Notes under the pieces: model-generated
What the model was told of the DNA's origin: nothing
Seen by the model: only the letters and a program-made list of their open reading frames with translations
Database searches by the model: none
Shown here: one piece after another, positions 12,678 through 21,385 of the stretch
Layout of the letters: each line of letters opens with the position of its first letter
Position numbering within the stretch: position 1 is the first letter of the stretch
Position numbers and translations under genes: made by a program
Assembly: GCA_002423895.1 (NCBI GenBank)
Contig: DIOL01000001.1
Span: 72,103-95,196, forward strand
Direction: 5' to 3'
From: Bacteroidales bacterium UBA5515
GTDB lineage: Bacteria > Bacteroidota > Bacteroidia > Bacteroidales > P3
DNA length: 23,094 nucleotides

Positions 12678-14459
12678 ATGAATAAGTATGGAATTAACTT
12701 AGATTTTCTGAGGGATAAGGTTATCAACTATGCGATAATATCTATATCTATTCTTATACTCCCTGTTGTTCTATTTTCCACAATTAGATTATTTAACTAT
12801 GGATGGGAGAATTATTTTTCAATTTATGTTTTTGAGTTATTATTTATTTTATTCCTCTTCTTTTCGAGAAAGAAATTTTCTTTAAAGTTTAAAGCTCATT
12901 CAGTTGCTGTTGTTTCCGTTGCCTTTGGATTAATAGGTACTTCTATCTTTAGTCTTTCAGGGGGAAATATTCAAAGCATTATTGGAATTTTAATTATTAC
13001 CATTCTTTTTGGTTGGAAAGTTGGGATTTTTTACCTCATAGCTTCAATTACTGGTTATTCAATTATAGGGATTTTGATTCTAAATGGTTATATTGAAAGG
13101 ACAATGGACTTTAATGTTTTCAATTATAGTCTTTATCCTTGGCTAAATGCAATTACTTTATACTCTGTTATTGGCTTATTGATAGTTTATTCCATTGGAT
13201 TATTCTATAAGTATATTCTTGGTTCTTTGAAGGAGGTTATGGAAACTAAGGAAAAACTGACTTTAGTTAATAATGAACTTTCGGAGCATAGGATTGACCT
13301 TGAAAACAAAAACTTAATTCTTAGCAGGTTAAATAAGGAATATCTTGAAAATCAAATTAAATTCAAAACGATTTTTGATATTGTTGAGGTTGGTATTTCC
13401 ATTACTGATGAAGAGGGTAAAATTATTGATTGTAATGATGCTTCGGATAAAATTCTTGGCATTTCAAGAGATGAACATTTGAATATGGATTTGAACAGTA
13501 CGGATTGGAATGTTGTTCATGCTGACAATACACCAATGAAAAATGAAGATTTGCCAGGTGTTTGGGCTTTGAAGAATAAAGAGCCTCTTTCAAATGTTAT
13601 TATGGGCTTTGCACGAAAGGATAGAGATTTTATCTGGTTGAATGTTGATGTTATTCCTTTGAATATTGAAGGTTATGGGGTTGTTGTAACTTTTTCTGAT
13701 ATAACTGAAAGCAAGAAGTCTGAAGAGAAATTGATTAAGTATTCTAAGGAATTGCAAATAATGAATTCCGATAAGGATAAGTTTATAAGAATTTTGGCTC
13801 ACGACCTTAAGGGTCCTTTTACTTCTTTGATTGGATTTTCTTCATTTTTGCTTGAAAACTTAAAGGATTTTGATATTGAAACCATAAAAGAGCATATTGG
13901 AATTATTAATGAGACATCCAACAGAACTTATGAGATGTTGGAGGATATTTTGCTTTGGCTCAAATCGCAGAGTGGTCAGATTGTTTTCTGTCCTAAGGAG
14001 ATTAATTATCATGAAATCTGTCATGAGGTTGTTAGTGCTTCCAATTTAATTGCTAAGGATAAGAATGTTAGGCTTCAATGCAGTTGTTTTGAGGATGACA
14101 GGAAGATTTTTGCTGATCCAAATATGACTAAAACAGTTCTGAGAAATTTAATATCCAATGCAATTAAGTTCTCTAAACCAGAGGGTGAAGTGAATATTTA
14201 TCAAGAGATTGTTGAAGATGAAATGATAATAACTGTTTCTGATAATGGTATTGGAATTTCTCAGGAAAATATTAATTTAATTTGGAATCCTTTGCAGTCA
14301 TTCAAAACCAATGGTACTAATGGAGAAAAGGGCACAGGCTTAGGTCTTTCTATCTGCAAGGAGCTTGTAGAAAAACAGGGAGGTAGGATATGGGTTGAGA
14401 GTAAGTTGGGAGAGGGTAGCAGTTTCAAATTCTCTATGCCTTTAAACAAAAAGAACTAA
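12678..14459 (+). CDS. Membrane sensor histidine kinase with PAS domain
   Basis: A 593-aa kinase. About six membrane helices (residues 17-180) with very short loops form an integral-membrane sensor rather than a periplasmic one. A coiled-coil (about 182-228) links to a PAS domain (about 230-350; IFDIVEVGISITDEEGKIID, then GYGVVVTFSDITESKKSEE). The HisKA domain has phospho-acceptor His375 (ILAHDLKGPF) and the HATPase domain has the N box NLISNAIKFS (Asn490, Asn494), G1 DNGIGIS and G2 GEKGTGLGLSICKEL. All catalytic residues are present. No receiver domain and no response regulator gene is adjacent, so it is an orphan whose partner is elsewhere. It converges on the mlaD-like gene with overlapping stop codons. 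Signal sensed is unknown. Confidence 0.93.
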   Translation: MNKYGINLDFLRDKVINYAIISISILILPVVLFSTIRLFNYGWENYFSIYVFELLFILFLFFSRKKFSLKFKAHSVAVVSVAFGLIGTSIFSLSGGNIQSIIGILIITILFGWKVGIFYLIASITGYSIIGILILNGYIERTMDFNVFNYSLYPWLNAITLYSVIGLLIVYSIGLFYKYILGSLKEVMETKEKLTLVNNELSEHRIDLENKNLILSRLNKEYLENQIKFKTIFDIVEVGISITDEEGKIIDCNDASDKILGISRDEHLNMDLNSTDWNVVHADNTPMKNEDLPGVWALKNKEPLSNVIMGFARKDRDFIWLNVDVIPLNIEGYGVVVTFSDITESKKSEEKLIKYSKELQIMNSDKDKFIRILAHDLKGPFTSLIGFSSFLLENLKDFDIETIKEHIGIINETSNRTYEMLEDILLWLKSQSGQIVFCPKEINYHEICHEVVSASNLIAKDKNVRLQCSCFEDDRKIFADPNMTKTVLRNLISNAIKFSKPEGEVNIYQEIVEDEMIITVSDNGIGISQENINLIWNPLQSFKTNGTNGEKGTGLGLSICKELVEKQGGRIWVESKLGEGSSFKFSMPLNKKN

Positions 14460-15403
14460 AACACACTAACCTTTAAATAGCGTTTTGGATTTTGTTTAAT
14501 ATCTTCAATTAAGGCATCTAATTTCTTAGTTGAGCTTTCCAAGTTCTTATAGAGTTTATCATCCTTAAGCAATAATCCTGCATTTCCTTCGCCTTTTTCA
14601 ATTGAACGCATAACCTTTGTAAGTGATGTTAAGCTTTCGTTTGTTTCCTTAATGGTCTTACCCAAATTGGCTTTGGCAATGGTGTCGCTAATATTGCTGA
14701 AATTGTTGATAGCATTGGTTAGCTTGTCGTTGTTTTGTTCGAAGTTATTGGTTATGCTTTCAACATTGGTCATTATTTTATCAATCTTAGTTTTCTCCTT
14801 ATCCATTAAGCCATCAACCTTAATTGAAATATTTTCAATGTTTTGAGTTAGTTGTTTAATGTTTTCAAGACTTGCCTTAATGTCTTGCTGTGATTTTTTG
14901 TCTAAGACATTATTAACTCCAACAATCAATGTGTCAATATTAGTCATAACACTATTCAGTCTAACAACAATTGGAGTTATGTTGTCAGCCAGTTGGTCAA
15001 TCATTCCTGTTTCCTTTGCTGATTGAATTGTATCTCTTTTGTTAAATACGTCATTGCTAATACCCATGTTTATCTTCAGGGCTTTGGAACCGAGCAGATC
15101 GGAAGAGAAAATCATTATCTTTGAGTCTTTAGGAATTTTAATGTCACTGTTTACAGCTATCCAGACAACAAATTTACTTGCTTTAGGGTCAATGCTCTTA
15201 ATGTCTTTAATATATCCAACCTTCATACCGTTCAAGTATATGTAATTGGATTTATAAAGTCCTGATACATCATCAAAAACTGCATAATAACTTGTTTCAA
15301 CATTAAACAGGTCTTGCCCTTTAAGGAACATGATTCCAAAATATAGTACTAAAATTGATATTAAACCTATAATACCTATTTTATATTCGGTCTTAATTTT
15401 CAC
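14456..15403 (-). CDS. MCE/MlaD-family lipid-transport substrate-binding protein
   Basis: A 315-aa inner-membrane-anchored periplasmic protein: a short cytoplasmic start (MKIKTEYK), one membrane helix (about residues 9-26), one MCE domain (about 37-115; YYAVFDDVSGLYKSNYIYLN, GMKVGYIKDI, IFSSDLLGSKALKI), then a long helical region (about 135-300) with polar heptads, as in MlaD/PqiB-type proteins that oligomerise as a lipid channel. It likely binds phospholipid and moves it between membranes with an MlaE/MlaF ABC partner; no such gene is in the window. It follows the amidase by 5 nt, so it is in its operon. Its stop (TAG) overlaps the convergent kinase stop. Confidence 0.92.
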   Translation of the reverse strand: MKIKTEYKIGIIGLISILVLYFGIMFLKGQDLFNVETSYYAVFDDVSGLYKSNYIYLNGMKVGYIKDIKSIDPKASKFVVWIAVNSDIKIPKDSKIMIFSSDLLGSKALKINMGISNDVFNKRDTIQSAKETGMIDQLADNITPIVVRLNSVMTNIDTLIVGVNNVLDKKSQQDIKASLENIKQLTQNIENISIKVDGLMDKEKTKIDKIMTNVESITNNFEQNNDKLTNAINNFSNISDTIAKANLGKTIKETNESLTSLTKVMRSIEKGEGNAGLLLKDDKLYKNLESSTKKLDALIEDIKQNPKRYLKVSVF

Positions 15404-15408
15404 GATAT

Positions 15409-16677
15409 TTATTTATTATTTTCTTTTTCTAATTCTTTTGCTCTCTCAAGTGATATTCTTTTGTTTTTATGGAATATTACCACAAAAGCATCTTTATATC
15501 CTTTATCTTTAAGAGTTCTTCTGTATTCATTGGCTTGATTGAAGTTGTTAAAGTTTCCAGCAGTGTATTTCCACATCTTATTATCCTTATACATCCAAAC
15601 CTCTTCCAAGTCTTTCAGTCTTGAGTCTTCTTTTGAAAGCTTGGCTTTATCCACAAAAACCTGAACTCTGTAAACTACATCATTTGTTTCTTCTTCAGTT
15701 GCAATTGAGTCCTTCTCATTTGCCTCTTTTTCTCTTGCTTCTTTTTCTTTCTGTTGAGCGTCTATTTCTTTTTGTTTTTCAAGTGCAATTCTGTCCTGTT
15801 CTTCTCTAATTTTTCTTTCCTCTTCCTCTCTCTTAATTCTTTCTTCTTCTTCTTTAATCACCCTGTGAGGTATAAGTTCGGAAATTGAAGGAGGGGCAAT
15901 CTTTTTACCCTCTATTCTGTTTTTGTAGTTGAAAATGGCTTGGAAGATTGAAGCAGCTATTTCATATTGTCCTTTTTCTGTGTTGAGGTATTTCTCCTCC
16001 CTTTCGTTTGAAATAAAACCTATTTCAGTCAGTACGGCAGGTACGGAAGTTTTGTAGAGTACCAGATAGGGAGCTTGTTTAACTCCTCTGTCATAAAGTT
16101 TTGTGTTGGCAGTGTAGTGTTTTTGTATTTTGTCAGCAAGTGAAAGACTTTGTTCCAGGTAGGCATTCTGATAAAGAGCAAAAAATATGTTTGATTCGGG
16201 TGAGTTAGGGTCAAAGCCATCGTAGTTTTCAGCATAGTTGGCTTCCGTTAAGATATCAGCATTTTCTTTCTTTGCAGCTTCAATATTTGCCTGTGATTTT
16301 GCAAGCCCCATAACAAAGGTTTCAGTTCCGCAGGCAGTACGATTGGGAGCAGCATTGCAGTGAATGGATATAAAAAGATCTGCCTTTTCTCTGTTTGCAA
16401 GTCGAGAACGATTAATTAAATCAACATCAACATCCTTTGTTCGAGTATAAATAACCTTAACATCAGGAAGATAATTGTTTATTAATTCACCCAACTTCAA
16501 ACTGACTGCAAGATTAATATGTTTCTCCAAACTTCTTTTACCCTTTGCTCCAGGTTTGTCACCACCATGTCCCGGGTCAATTACAATTTTTGAGAACCTC
16601 GATGAACTTGTTTCTTGAGCAATGGTATATGACAGAGTATTAATGGAAAGGAGCAGTAATATTAAAAGTTTTTTCAT
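15409..16677 (-). CDS. N-acetylmuramoyl-L-alanine amidase (AmiC type) with SPOR domain
   Basis: Zinc hydrolase splitting the bond between MurNAc and the stem peptide, used in daughter-cell separation. The 422-aa protein has a signal peptide (about 1-20), an Amidase_3 domain (about 30-235) with zinc ligands His37 (DPGHGG), Glu51 (LEKH) and His106 (SIHCNA), and catalytic Glu218 (LTEIGF). A highly charged Glu/Lys/Arg coiled-coil linker (about 265-325) leads to a C-terminal SPOR domain (about 333-405; YRVQVFVDK...YTAGNFNNFNQANEYRRTLK), which binds denuded glycan at septa. First gene of the amidase-mlaD operon, divergent from the LptD-like gene. Highly charged linkers tether the catalytic unit; this one shows no defect. 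Confidence 0.95.
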   Translation of the reverse strand: MKKLLILLLLSINTLSYTIAQETSSSRFSKIVIDPGHGGDKPGAKGKRSLEKHINLAVSLKLGELINNYLPDVKVIYTRTKDVDVDLINRSRLANREKADLFISIHCNAAPNRTACGTETFVMGLAKSQANIEAAKKENADILTEANYAENYDGFDPNSPESNIFFALYQNAYLEQSLSLADKIQKHYTANTKLYDRGVKQAPYLVLYKTSVPAVLTEIGFISNEREEKYLNTEKGQYEIAASIFQAIFNYKNRIEGKKIAPPSISELIPHRVIKEEEERIKREEEERKIREEQDRIALEKQKEIDAQQKEKEAREKEANEKDSIATEEETNDVVYRVQVFVDKAKLSKEDSRLKDLEEVWMYKDNKMWKYTAGNFNNFNQANEYRRTLKDKGYKDAFVVIFHKNKRISLERAKELEKENNK

Positions 16678-16738
16678 CTTTTGAACATCAAATTTATTTT
16701 AGTTTTCTCTTTATTCTTCAACTATGGGAATAAAACAT

Positions 16739-16746
16739 TATTTTTG
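16739..16746 (+). promoter_or_regulatory. Predicted -7 box for the LptD-like gene
   Basis: TATTTTTG matches TAnnTTTG; transcription would start near 16753, leaving a leader of about 37 nt before the TTG. No -33 element seen. Confidence 0.4.
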
Positions 16747-16758
16747 CAAATTCGTTTA

Positions 16759-16789
16759 CAAAGATATATAAATTAGAAGAAATAGCAAC
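16759..16789 (-). promoter_or_regulatory. Predicted promoter of the amidase-mlaD operon
   Basis: On the minus strand GTTG (16789-16786), 19-nt spacer, TATCTTTG (16766-16759). Only 12 bp separate this -7 box from the plus-strand -7 box, so polymerases could not occupy both at once. Confidence 0.6.
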
Positions 16790-19438
16790 TTGAAAAAACA
16801 TTTTTACATAATTAATCCACTAAATTTTATTTATGTGCTAATGTTATTATGCATTCTACCCTTTTGTTCCTATTCACAAAATCAAACAGATACAATACCC
16901 GATAAAATTCTTTCTTCAAATGTTGATTCTTTAGTTTCAACTGGTGATTCCACTTTATTAAAAAATGACTCAATAAAAACTAAAAAGAGGAAGAAAACCT
17001 TCGATGAAAGAGTAAATTATTCTGCACAGGATTCAATTGCAATTGATTTGGATTCCAAAAAAGTTTTCCTTTACAATAATTCAAAAATTGTGATGGGTAA
17101 AACAGAATTGGAGGCAGGACAGATAACCATTGGCTTTAATTCAAAAGAACTGCATGCAGAAGGTATTCAAGACTCATTGGAGAATATTGTTCAGCATCCA
17201 AAATTTAAGGATAATGGAGCAGAATATAATGCAAAGATAATAGACTATAATATTGAATCAAAGAAGGGATTGATTAGTGGAGTTTTTACCAAAGAGGGAG
17301 AGGGCTATTTGCATGGTAGTCAAGTGAAGAAAGTTGATGACAAGATAATGTATATTAAAGGAGGACAGTTTACAACCTGCGATTTGGAGCATCCTCATTT
17401 TGCAATAAACTTCAATAAAGCAAAAGTAGTTACTCAAGATAAAATTGTTACTGGTCCTGCATGGTTTACAATTTTAGACATACCACTTCCTTTGGCAATA
17501 CCTTTTGGATACTTCCCATTCACAAGTCAAAAGAAATCAGGTTTTCTAATGCCTACCTATGGATATGCTCAAAACAGGGGATACTACCTTAGAAATATTG
17601 GTTGGTATTTTGCAATTAACGATTATGTTGATTTATCTCTTCAGGCCGATGTTTACACCAATATGAGTTGGGCTGGAAATCTTAAAACAAGCTATGCCAA
17701 GAGATATAAATACAGAGGAGGATTTGAATTGCGTTATGAAGTAAACAAAACAGGTATCAGCAACACTCCAAGCTATAATGAACAAACTGACTTCCGTTTT
17801 CGTTGGACACATAATCAAGATTCAAAATCTCACCCTTATAGAAATTTCTCTGCAAATGTTAACCTGGTAAGTAGCACTTTCAATCAGTATGCTGTTAGCA
17901 CAAGCGATTATTTCAACAATACAACAACATCAAGTGTTGCTTATTCAACTCGATTTGGAGAAAAGGTTTCTTTCACTGCCAATCTGGGAGAGGTTTATAA
18001 TGCCAACACAAAAGCAATTAGCTTGGATTTACCTTCAATCTCTCTTTCAACATCGCAGTTCTATCCTTTAAGAAGGAAGAAAGTGAAAGGAAAAACAAGA
18101 TGGTATGAAGATATTTCTCTTTCCTATCGTGCAAGTTTAACAAATACCATAAATACATACGACACCCTTTTATTCTCCAAAGATGTTGTAAAGTATATGA
18201 GAAATGGAATGCAACACTCCATTCCAATACAAAGCAATATTAAAGTTTTAAAACATTTAAACTGGACAAACTCAATCAACTACACCGAAAGATGGTATCT
18301 TAACTATATATCTAAAAAACTTGATCCAATGGACACTAATCAAGTGGCTGTTTTGAAAGATACAATAATGGGCTTCTTTGCCAACAGAGATGCAAACTTT
18401 TCTTCCAACCTTAACACTCGCATTTATGGAATGTTTACCTTCAAGAAAGGATACCTGAAAGCAATAAGACACGTTATAAACCCTTCCGTTAGCTTCACCT
18501 ACACACCCGATTTCTCCAATCCATCACTTGGTTTCTACGATTTCTATCTGGATAAGAATAATAATAAGGTTTACTATTCAAAAACAGAGGATGGAATGTT
18601 TGGCTCACCACCAAATGGTCAGTCAGGAGTTGTTGGCTTTTCAATAGGCAATAATTTAGAAATTAAAGTTAAGTCATCCAAAGACACTGTTGATGGAACA
18701 ACTAAAATAACTCTTTTGGAAAGCTTAAACCTGTCCTCAGGCTACGACCTTGCCAAAGACTCTGTTAATTGGCAACCACTAAGATTAAATGCAAGAACAA
18801 CCTTGTTTAAAAAACTTATTATTAATTTCTCTGCCTCTTTCACTCCTTATGCAATGGACAGCTTAGGAAGATTAACAAATCAACTTCTTATTAATACAGA
18901 AAATCGTTTGTTTAAGCGTCAAAACTCTCAATGGGACTTAAATCTTTCTTGGCAATTGACAGGAAAAGGAAACAAGCCAAGTACAAATAATAATCAACAA
19001 AGCAAAGATTTTGTTTCTCCAAGCCAAATGAGCTATTCTCCTTTTGTTAATCCTAATGAGGTTTTGGGACATGATGTTGATTTTACTATTCCTTGGACTT
19101 TAAATCTTGGACTAACATATAGTCAGTTAAGTTCTTTTGTGATGGTAATTGCAGGATATGAAACTAATAAATCAGCTGTATTCACTGTTAAGGGAGATAT
19201 TAATCTTACTCCAAAGTGGAAGATTGGTTTAACTTCAGGATACGACTTTATCAATAAAGACTACACCTATACATCAATAGATTTTTACAGAGATTTACAT
19301 TGCTGGGAAATGAGAATGAACTGGGTGCCTTTTGGTTTCCGTCAAGGATGGAACTTCACCATTGCAGTTAAAGCCTCAATGCTTCAAGATTTGAAATACG
19401 AATTAAGAGACGACTTTAGAAATAGAATTCAATACTAA
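16790..19438 (+). CDS. lptD: Outer-membrane LPS assembly protein LptD (Bacteroidota type)
   Basis: Predicted 882-aa outer-membrane beta-barrel that inserts LPS/LOS into the outer leaflet. The N-terminus is a signal peptide (hydrophobic run ending CILPFCSYSQ). An OstA/LptA-like beta-jellyroll follows (about residues 70-225; VFLYNNSKIVMGKTELEAGQ, GISGVFTKEG-like turns), then the conserved bridge PLPLAIPFGYFPF with SGFLMPTYGYAQNRGYYLRN, and a barrel of alternating amphipathic strands to the C-terminal RNRIQY (aromatic-terminated). The mature part has only two cysteines, Cys197 (TTCDLEHPHF) and Cys838 (LHCWEMRMNW). The start is TTG at 16790; the next Met (about residue 18) would shorten the signal peptide. 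Divergent from the amidase-mlaD operon, an arrangement common in the phylum. Confidence 0.9.
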   Translation: MKKHFYIINPLNFIYVLMLLCILPFCSYSQNQTDTIPDKILSSNVDSLVSTGDSTLLKNDSIKTKKRKKTFDERVNYSAQDSIAIDLDSKKVFLYNNSKIVMGKTELEAGQITIGFNSKELHAEGIQDSLENIVQHPKFKDNGAEYNAKIIDYNIESKKGLISGVFTKEGEGYLHGSQVKKVDDKIMYIKGGQFTTCDLEHPHFAINFNKAKVVTQDKIVTGPAWFTILDIPLPLAIPFGYFPFTSQKKSGFLMPTYGYAQNRGYYLRNIGWYFAINDYVDLSLQADVYTNMSWAGNLKTSYAKRYKYRGGFELRYEVNKTGISNTPSYNEQTDFRFRWTHNQDSKSHPYRNFSANVNLVSSTFNQYAVSTSDYFNNTTTSSVAYSTRFGEKVSFTANLGEVYNANTKAISLDLPSISLSTSQFYPLRRKKVKGKTRWYEDISLSYRASLTNTINTYDTLLFSKDVVKYMRNGMQHSIPIQSNIKVLKHLNWTNSINYTERWYLNYISKKLDPMDTNQVAVLKDTIMGFFANRDANFSSNLNTRIYGMFTFKKGYLKAIRHVINPSVSFTYTPDFSNPSLGFYDFYLDKNNNKVYYSKTEDGMFGSPPNGQSGVVGFSIGNNLEIKVKSSKDTVDGTTKITLLESLNLSSGYDLAKDSVNWQPLRLNARTTLFKKLIINFSASFTPYAMDSLGRLTNQLLINTENRLFKRQNSQWDLNLSWQLTGKGNKPSTNNNQQSKDFVSPSQMSYSPFVNPNEVLGHDVDFTIPWTLNLGLTYSQLSSFVMVIAGYETNKSAVFTVKGDINLTPKWKIGLTSGYDFINKDYTYTSIDFYRDLHCWEMRMNWVPFGFRQGWNFTIAVKASMLQDLKYELRDDFRNRIQY

Positions 19439-19470
19439 GGAAATTGTTTAGGTGTTTAGGTGTTTCTTTT

Positions 19471-19565
19471 GTCTGAACCTTGATTTAACTGATTTATTGA
19501 TTTACTATGATTTTTTCTTTGTCAGAATCAGGATTTCCAAGATTATAGGATTTTCTTGATTATAT
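19471..19565 (+). repeat. GATT-rich periodic repeat
   Basis: Successive TGATTTA-like units (CCTTGATTTAACTGATTTA) are followed by GTCAGAATCAGGATTT (19521-19536) and GATTATAGGATTTTCTTGATT-like units. It is the same family as 11988-12084, sharing a 16-mer. Confidence 0.75.
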
Positions 19566-19644
19566 TAAGTATTTCATTAACCCTTCATGGCAATCATTTA
19601 ATCAGTGTAATCATAGTTCAAGAAATTAATCATTAACCATTAAT

Positions 19645-19743
19645 AACACCCCTCATTCCCCTAAAGGGGAAGACATTTTTACCTTTTACCTATTACTTTT
19701 TACTTAAAAGGAAGCTTTTCACTTTTAGCTTTTACCTTTTCAC
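19645..19743 (-). repeat. Intergenic repeat, copy B (core plus long heptamer tract)
   Basis: Same element as 3953-4028: 63 of the first 66 positions agree. The heptamer tract is longer: TTTTTAC, CTTTTAC, CTATTAC, TTTTTAC, TTAAAAG, GAAG, CTTTTCA, CTTTTAG, CTTTTAC, CTTTTCA. The last full unit ends at 19742, next to the ctpA stop codon at 19744. Confidence 0.85.
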
Positions 19744-21351
19744 TTAATTAATGTATCCAAAGTAAGGTAATGCTTTTTGCAAGTCATCATCAATCTTAAG
19801 GAAAATTGAGTAATAGTATTTGTCTTCGTATAATGATTGAGCAATGTAGGCTTTCATCAAAAGCATAATTTCTGACTTTTCTCTGCCCTTTGGAGCTTCT
19901 TGTTTAACTCCATTCTTGTTGGCATATTCTATCATGGAATCAAACATTCCCTGTTCAATATTGAATTTCTTCATAAAGTCATCTCCATCGGAATATTTCT
20001 TAAATAAACTGCGATGTTTGTCAACATAGTCAAAACAATACTTATAAAGAAGTCCTTTTCTTAGAATTTGAGAATAGAATTCTGATTTCTTATAATTATA
20101 ATATGGTAATTCAATATCTGGCTCAATTCCACCACCGCCATAAACAAACCTTCCTTTCTTTGTTTTGAATTTCAAGCTGTCTGGATGTGCAATTGTGTCT
20201 TTGTCGCCCTTGCTCATTGTGGCATAACGATTAATAAAGTCTTCAAAATACTGATCAGGGTTTCCAGTTATATAAGGTCTTTGAATGCATCTTCCAGAAG
20301 GAGTATAGTAGCGTGAAACAGTTATTCTAACGGCAGAACCATCGGGCAATAGTTTCTGTTCTTGAACCAATCCTTTGCCAAATGTTCTTCTGCCAATTAT
20401 CATTGCTCTATCGTTGTCTTGCATTGCTCCACTGACAATTTCACTTGCAGAAGCTGAAAGCTCATCAATCAAAATTATCAACTTGCCTTTTTCAAACATT
20501 CCTCCACGTGTTGCAAACAAATCATTTCTATCTCTTTTTCTTCCTTTGGTATAAACAATTAAATCTCCAACAGGAAGGAATTCATCAGCAACCTTATATG
20601 CTTGTTCCAAATATCCTCCTCCATTTCCTCTAAGGTCAAAAACTAATTGTTTCATTCCTCTTCTAAGTAAATCGTTTAATGCTCTGTTTACTTCTTCGGA
20701 TGTTGTTTGAGAGAATTGACTTAAACGGATATATCCTGTTTTGCTGTCTATCATTCCAAAATAATCCACACTATAAGTAGGGATAATATCTCTGCTGATA
20801 ACATAAGGAATTAGTTTGCTTATGCCTTGACGTTTAATGCCCAATTTCACTTTACTTCCTTTTTCACCTTTAAGAAGTCGCATAACATCATCATTATCTA
20901 TCTTCTTTCCAGCCCAAAGGGTGTCGTTAATGGTAACAATTCTATCTCCCGCCATTATTCCTGCCTTTTGAGAAGGACCTCCTTTAACGGGTTGTATAAC
21001 TGCAATTGTGTCGTCAATTATCCTGTATTGAACTCCAATTCCTTCAAAGCCTCCATCAAGTGATTCCTGCTCTTTTTTAAACTGACTTGTTGTCAAATAG
21101 GTTGAGTGAGGGTCTAACTGTTGAAGAAAAGAAAGAATGAAATTGTCTGAAATTGAATCAAAATCAACTTCATCTACATAATCATCTTCAATCAAATCCA
21201 TTATATAGGCAAATTTTTGTGCCAATGCAGTTTTGGAGGATGAAACAAATGTAGATTTAGACTCCTTGCTTGGTATGATATAATATCCTAAAACTATTCC
21301 AATAATTAAAGAAATAGCAATAATTAAAGGAGTTCTTGCTCTATTGTTCAT
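19744..21351 (-). CDS. C-terminal processing peptidase, S41 family (CtpA/Prc-like)
   Basis: Membrane-anchored periplasmic serine protease of 535 aa that trims or degrades envelope proteins from the C-terminus, in other bacteria often peptidoglycan hydrolases. One N-terminal membrane helix (about residues 8-26) is followed by an N-terminal helical part, a PDZ domain (about 90-175; GGFEGIGVQYRIIDDTIAVI, GIMAGDRIVTIND) and the S41 catalytic core. The catalytic dyad is Ser301 (middle Ser of LSASASEIVSG) and Lys326 (TFGKGLVQ), with the 25-residue spacing seen in Prc. The C-terminal about 130 residues are a helical extension typical of Bacteroidota members. It follows lysS by 34 nt, probably co-transcribed. 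Copy B of the repeat abuts its stop. Confidence 0.94.
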   Translation of the reverse strand: MNNRARTPLIIAISLIIGIVLGYYIIPSKESKSTFVSSSKTALAQKFAYIMDLIEDDYVDEVDFDSISDNFILSFLQQLDPHSTYLTTSQFKKEQESLDGGFEGIGVQYRIIDDTIAVIQPVKGGPSQKAGIMAGDRIVTINDTLWAGKKIDNDDVMRLLKGEKGSKVKLGIKRQGISKLIPYVISRDIIPTYSVDYFGMIDSKTGYIRLSQFSQTTSEEVNRALNDLLRRGMKQLVFDLRGNGGGYLEQAYKVADEFLPVGDLIVYTKGRKRDRNDLFATRGGMFEKGKLIILIDELSASASEIVSGAMQDNDRAMIIGRRTFGKGLVQEQKLLPDGSAVRITVSRYYTPSGRCIQRPYITGNPDQYFEDFINRYATMSKGDKDTIAHPDSLKFKTKKGRFVYGGGGIEPDIELPYYNYKKSEFYSQILRKGLLYKYCFDYVDKHRSLFKKYSDGDDFMKKFNIEQGMFDSMIEYANKNGVKQEAPKGREKSEIMLLMKAYIAQSLYEDKYYYSIFLKIDDDLQKALPYFGYIN

Positions 21352-21385
21352 TTGTTTCGAGTTTTATCTTTGTTAGGTTTGTTTA

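Larger units (their letters stand above)
19439..19743. other. 305-bp intergenic region of repeats between convergent lptD and ctpA
   Basis: No coding frame supported. It holds two GTTTAGGT octamers (from 19447), a GATT-type periodic repeat, a short TTAATGG-type heptamer stretch (read on the minus strand, about 19625-19644) and copy B of the CCCCTAAAGGGG/heptamer element. No conventional T-tailed terminator is seen. Confidence 0.8.

Noticed and set aside
15096..15107. AGATCGGAAGAG, identical to the first 12 bases of a common sequencing adapter
   Set aside because: It encodes part of the conserved MCE-domain segment IFSSDLLGSKAL on the minus strand, the frame is intact on both sides and the next base departs from the adapter, so it is natural sequence.
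15621..15900. Plus-strand frames opposite the amidase linker
   Set aside because: They are the complement of the Glu/Lys-rich coiled-coil codons and give Leu/Phe-rich nonsense; the minus-strand gene fully explains the DNA.
21364..21371. TATCTTTG-like plus-strand -7 match between ctpA and lysS
   Set aside because: No plus-strand gene follows; both neighbours are on the minus strand, so this is a chance match.
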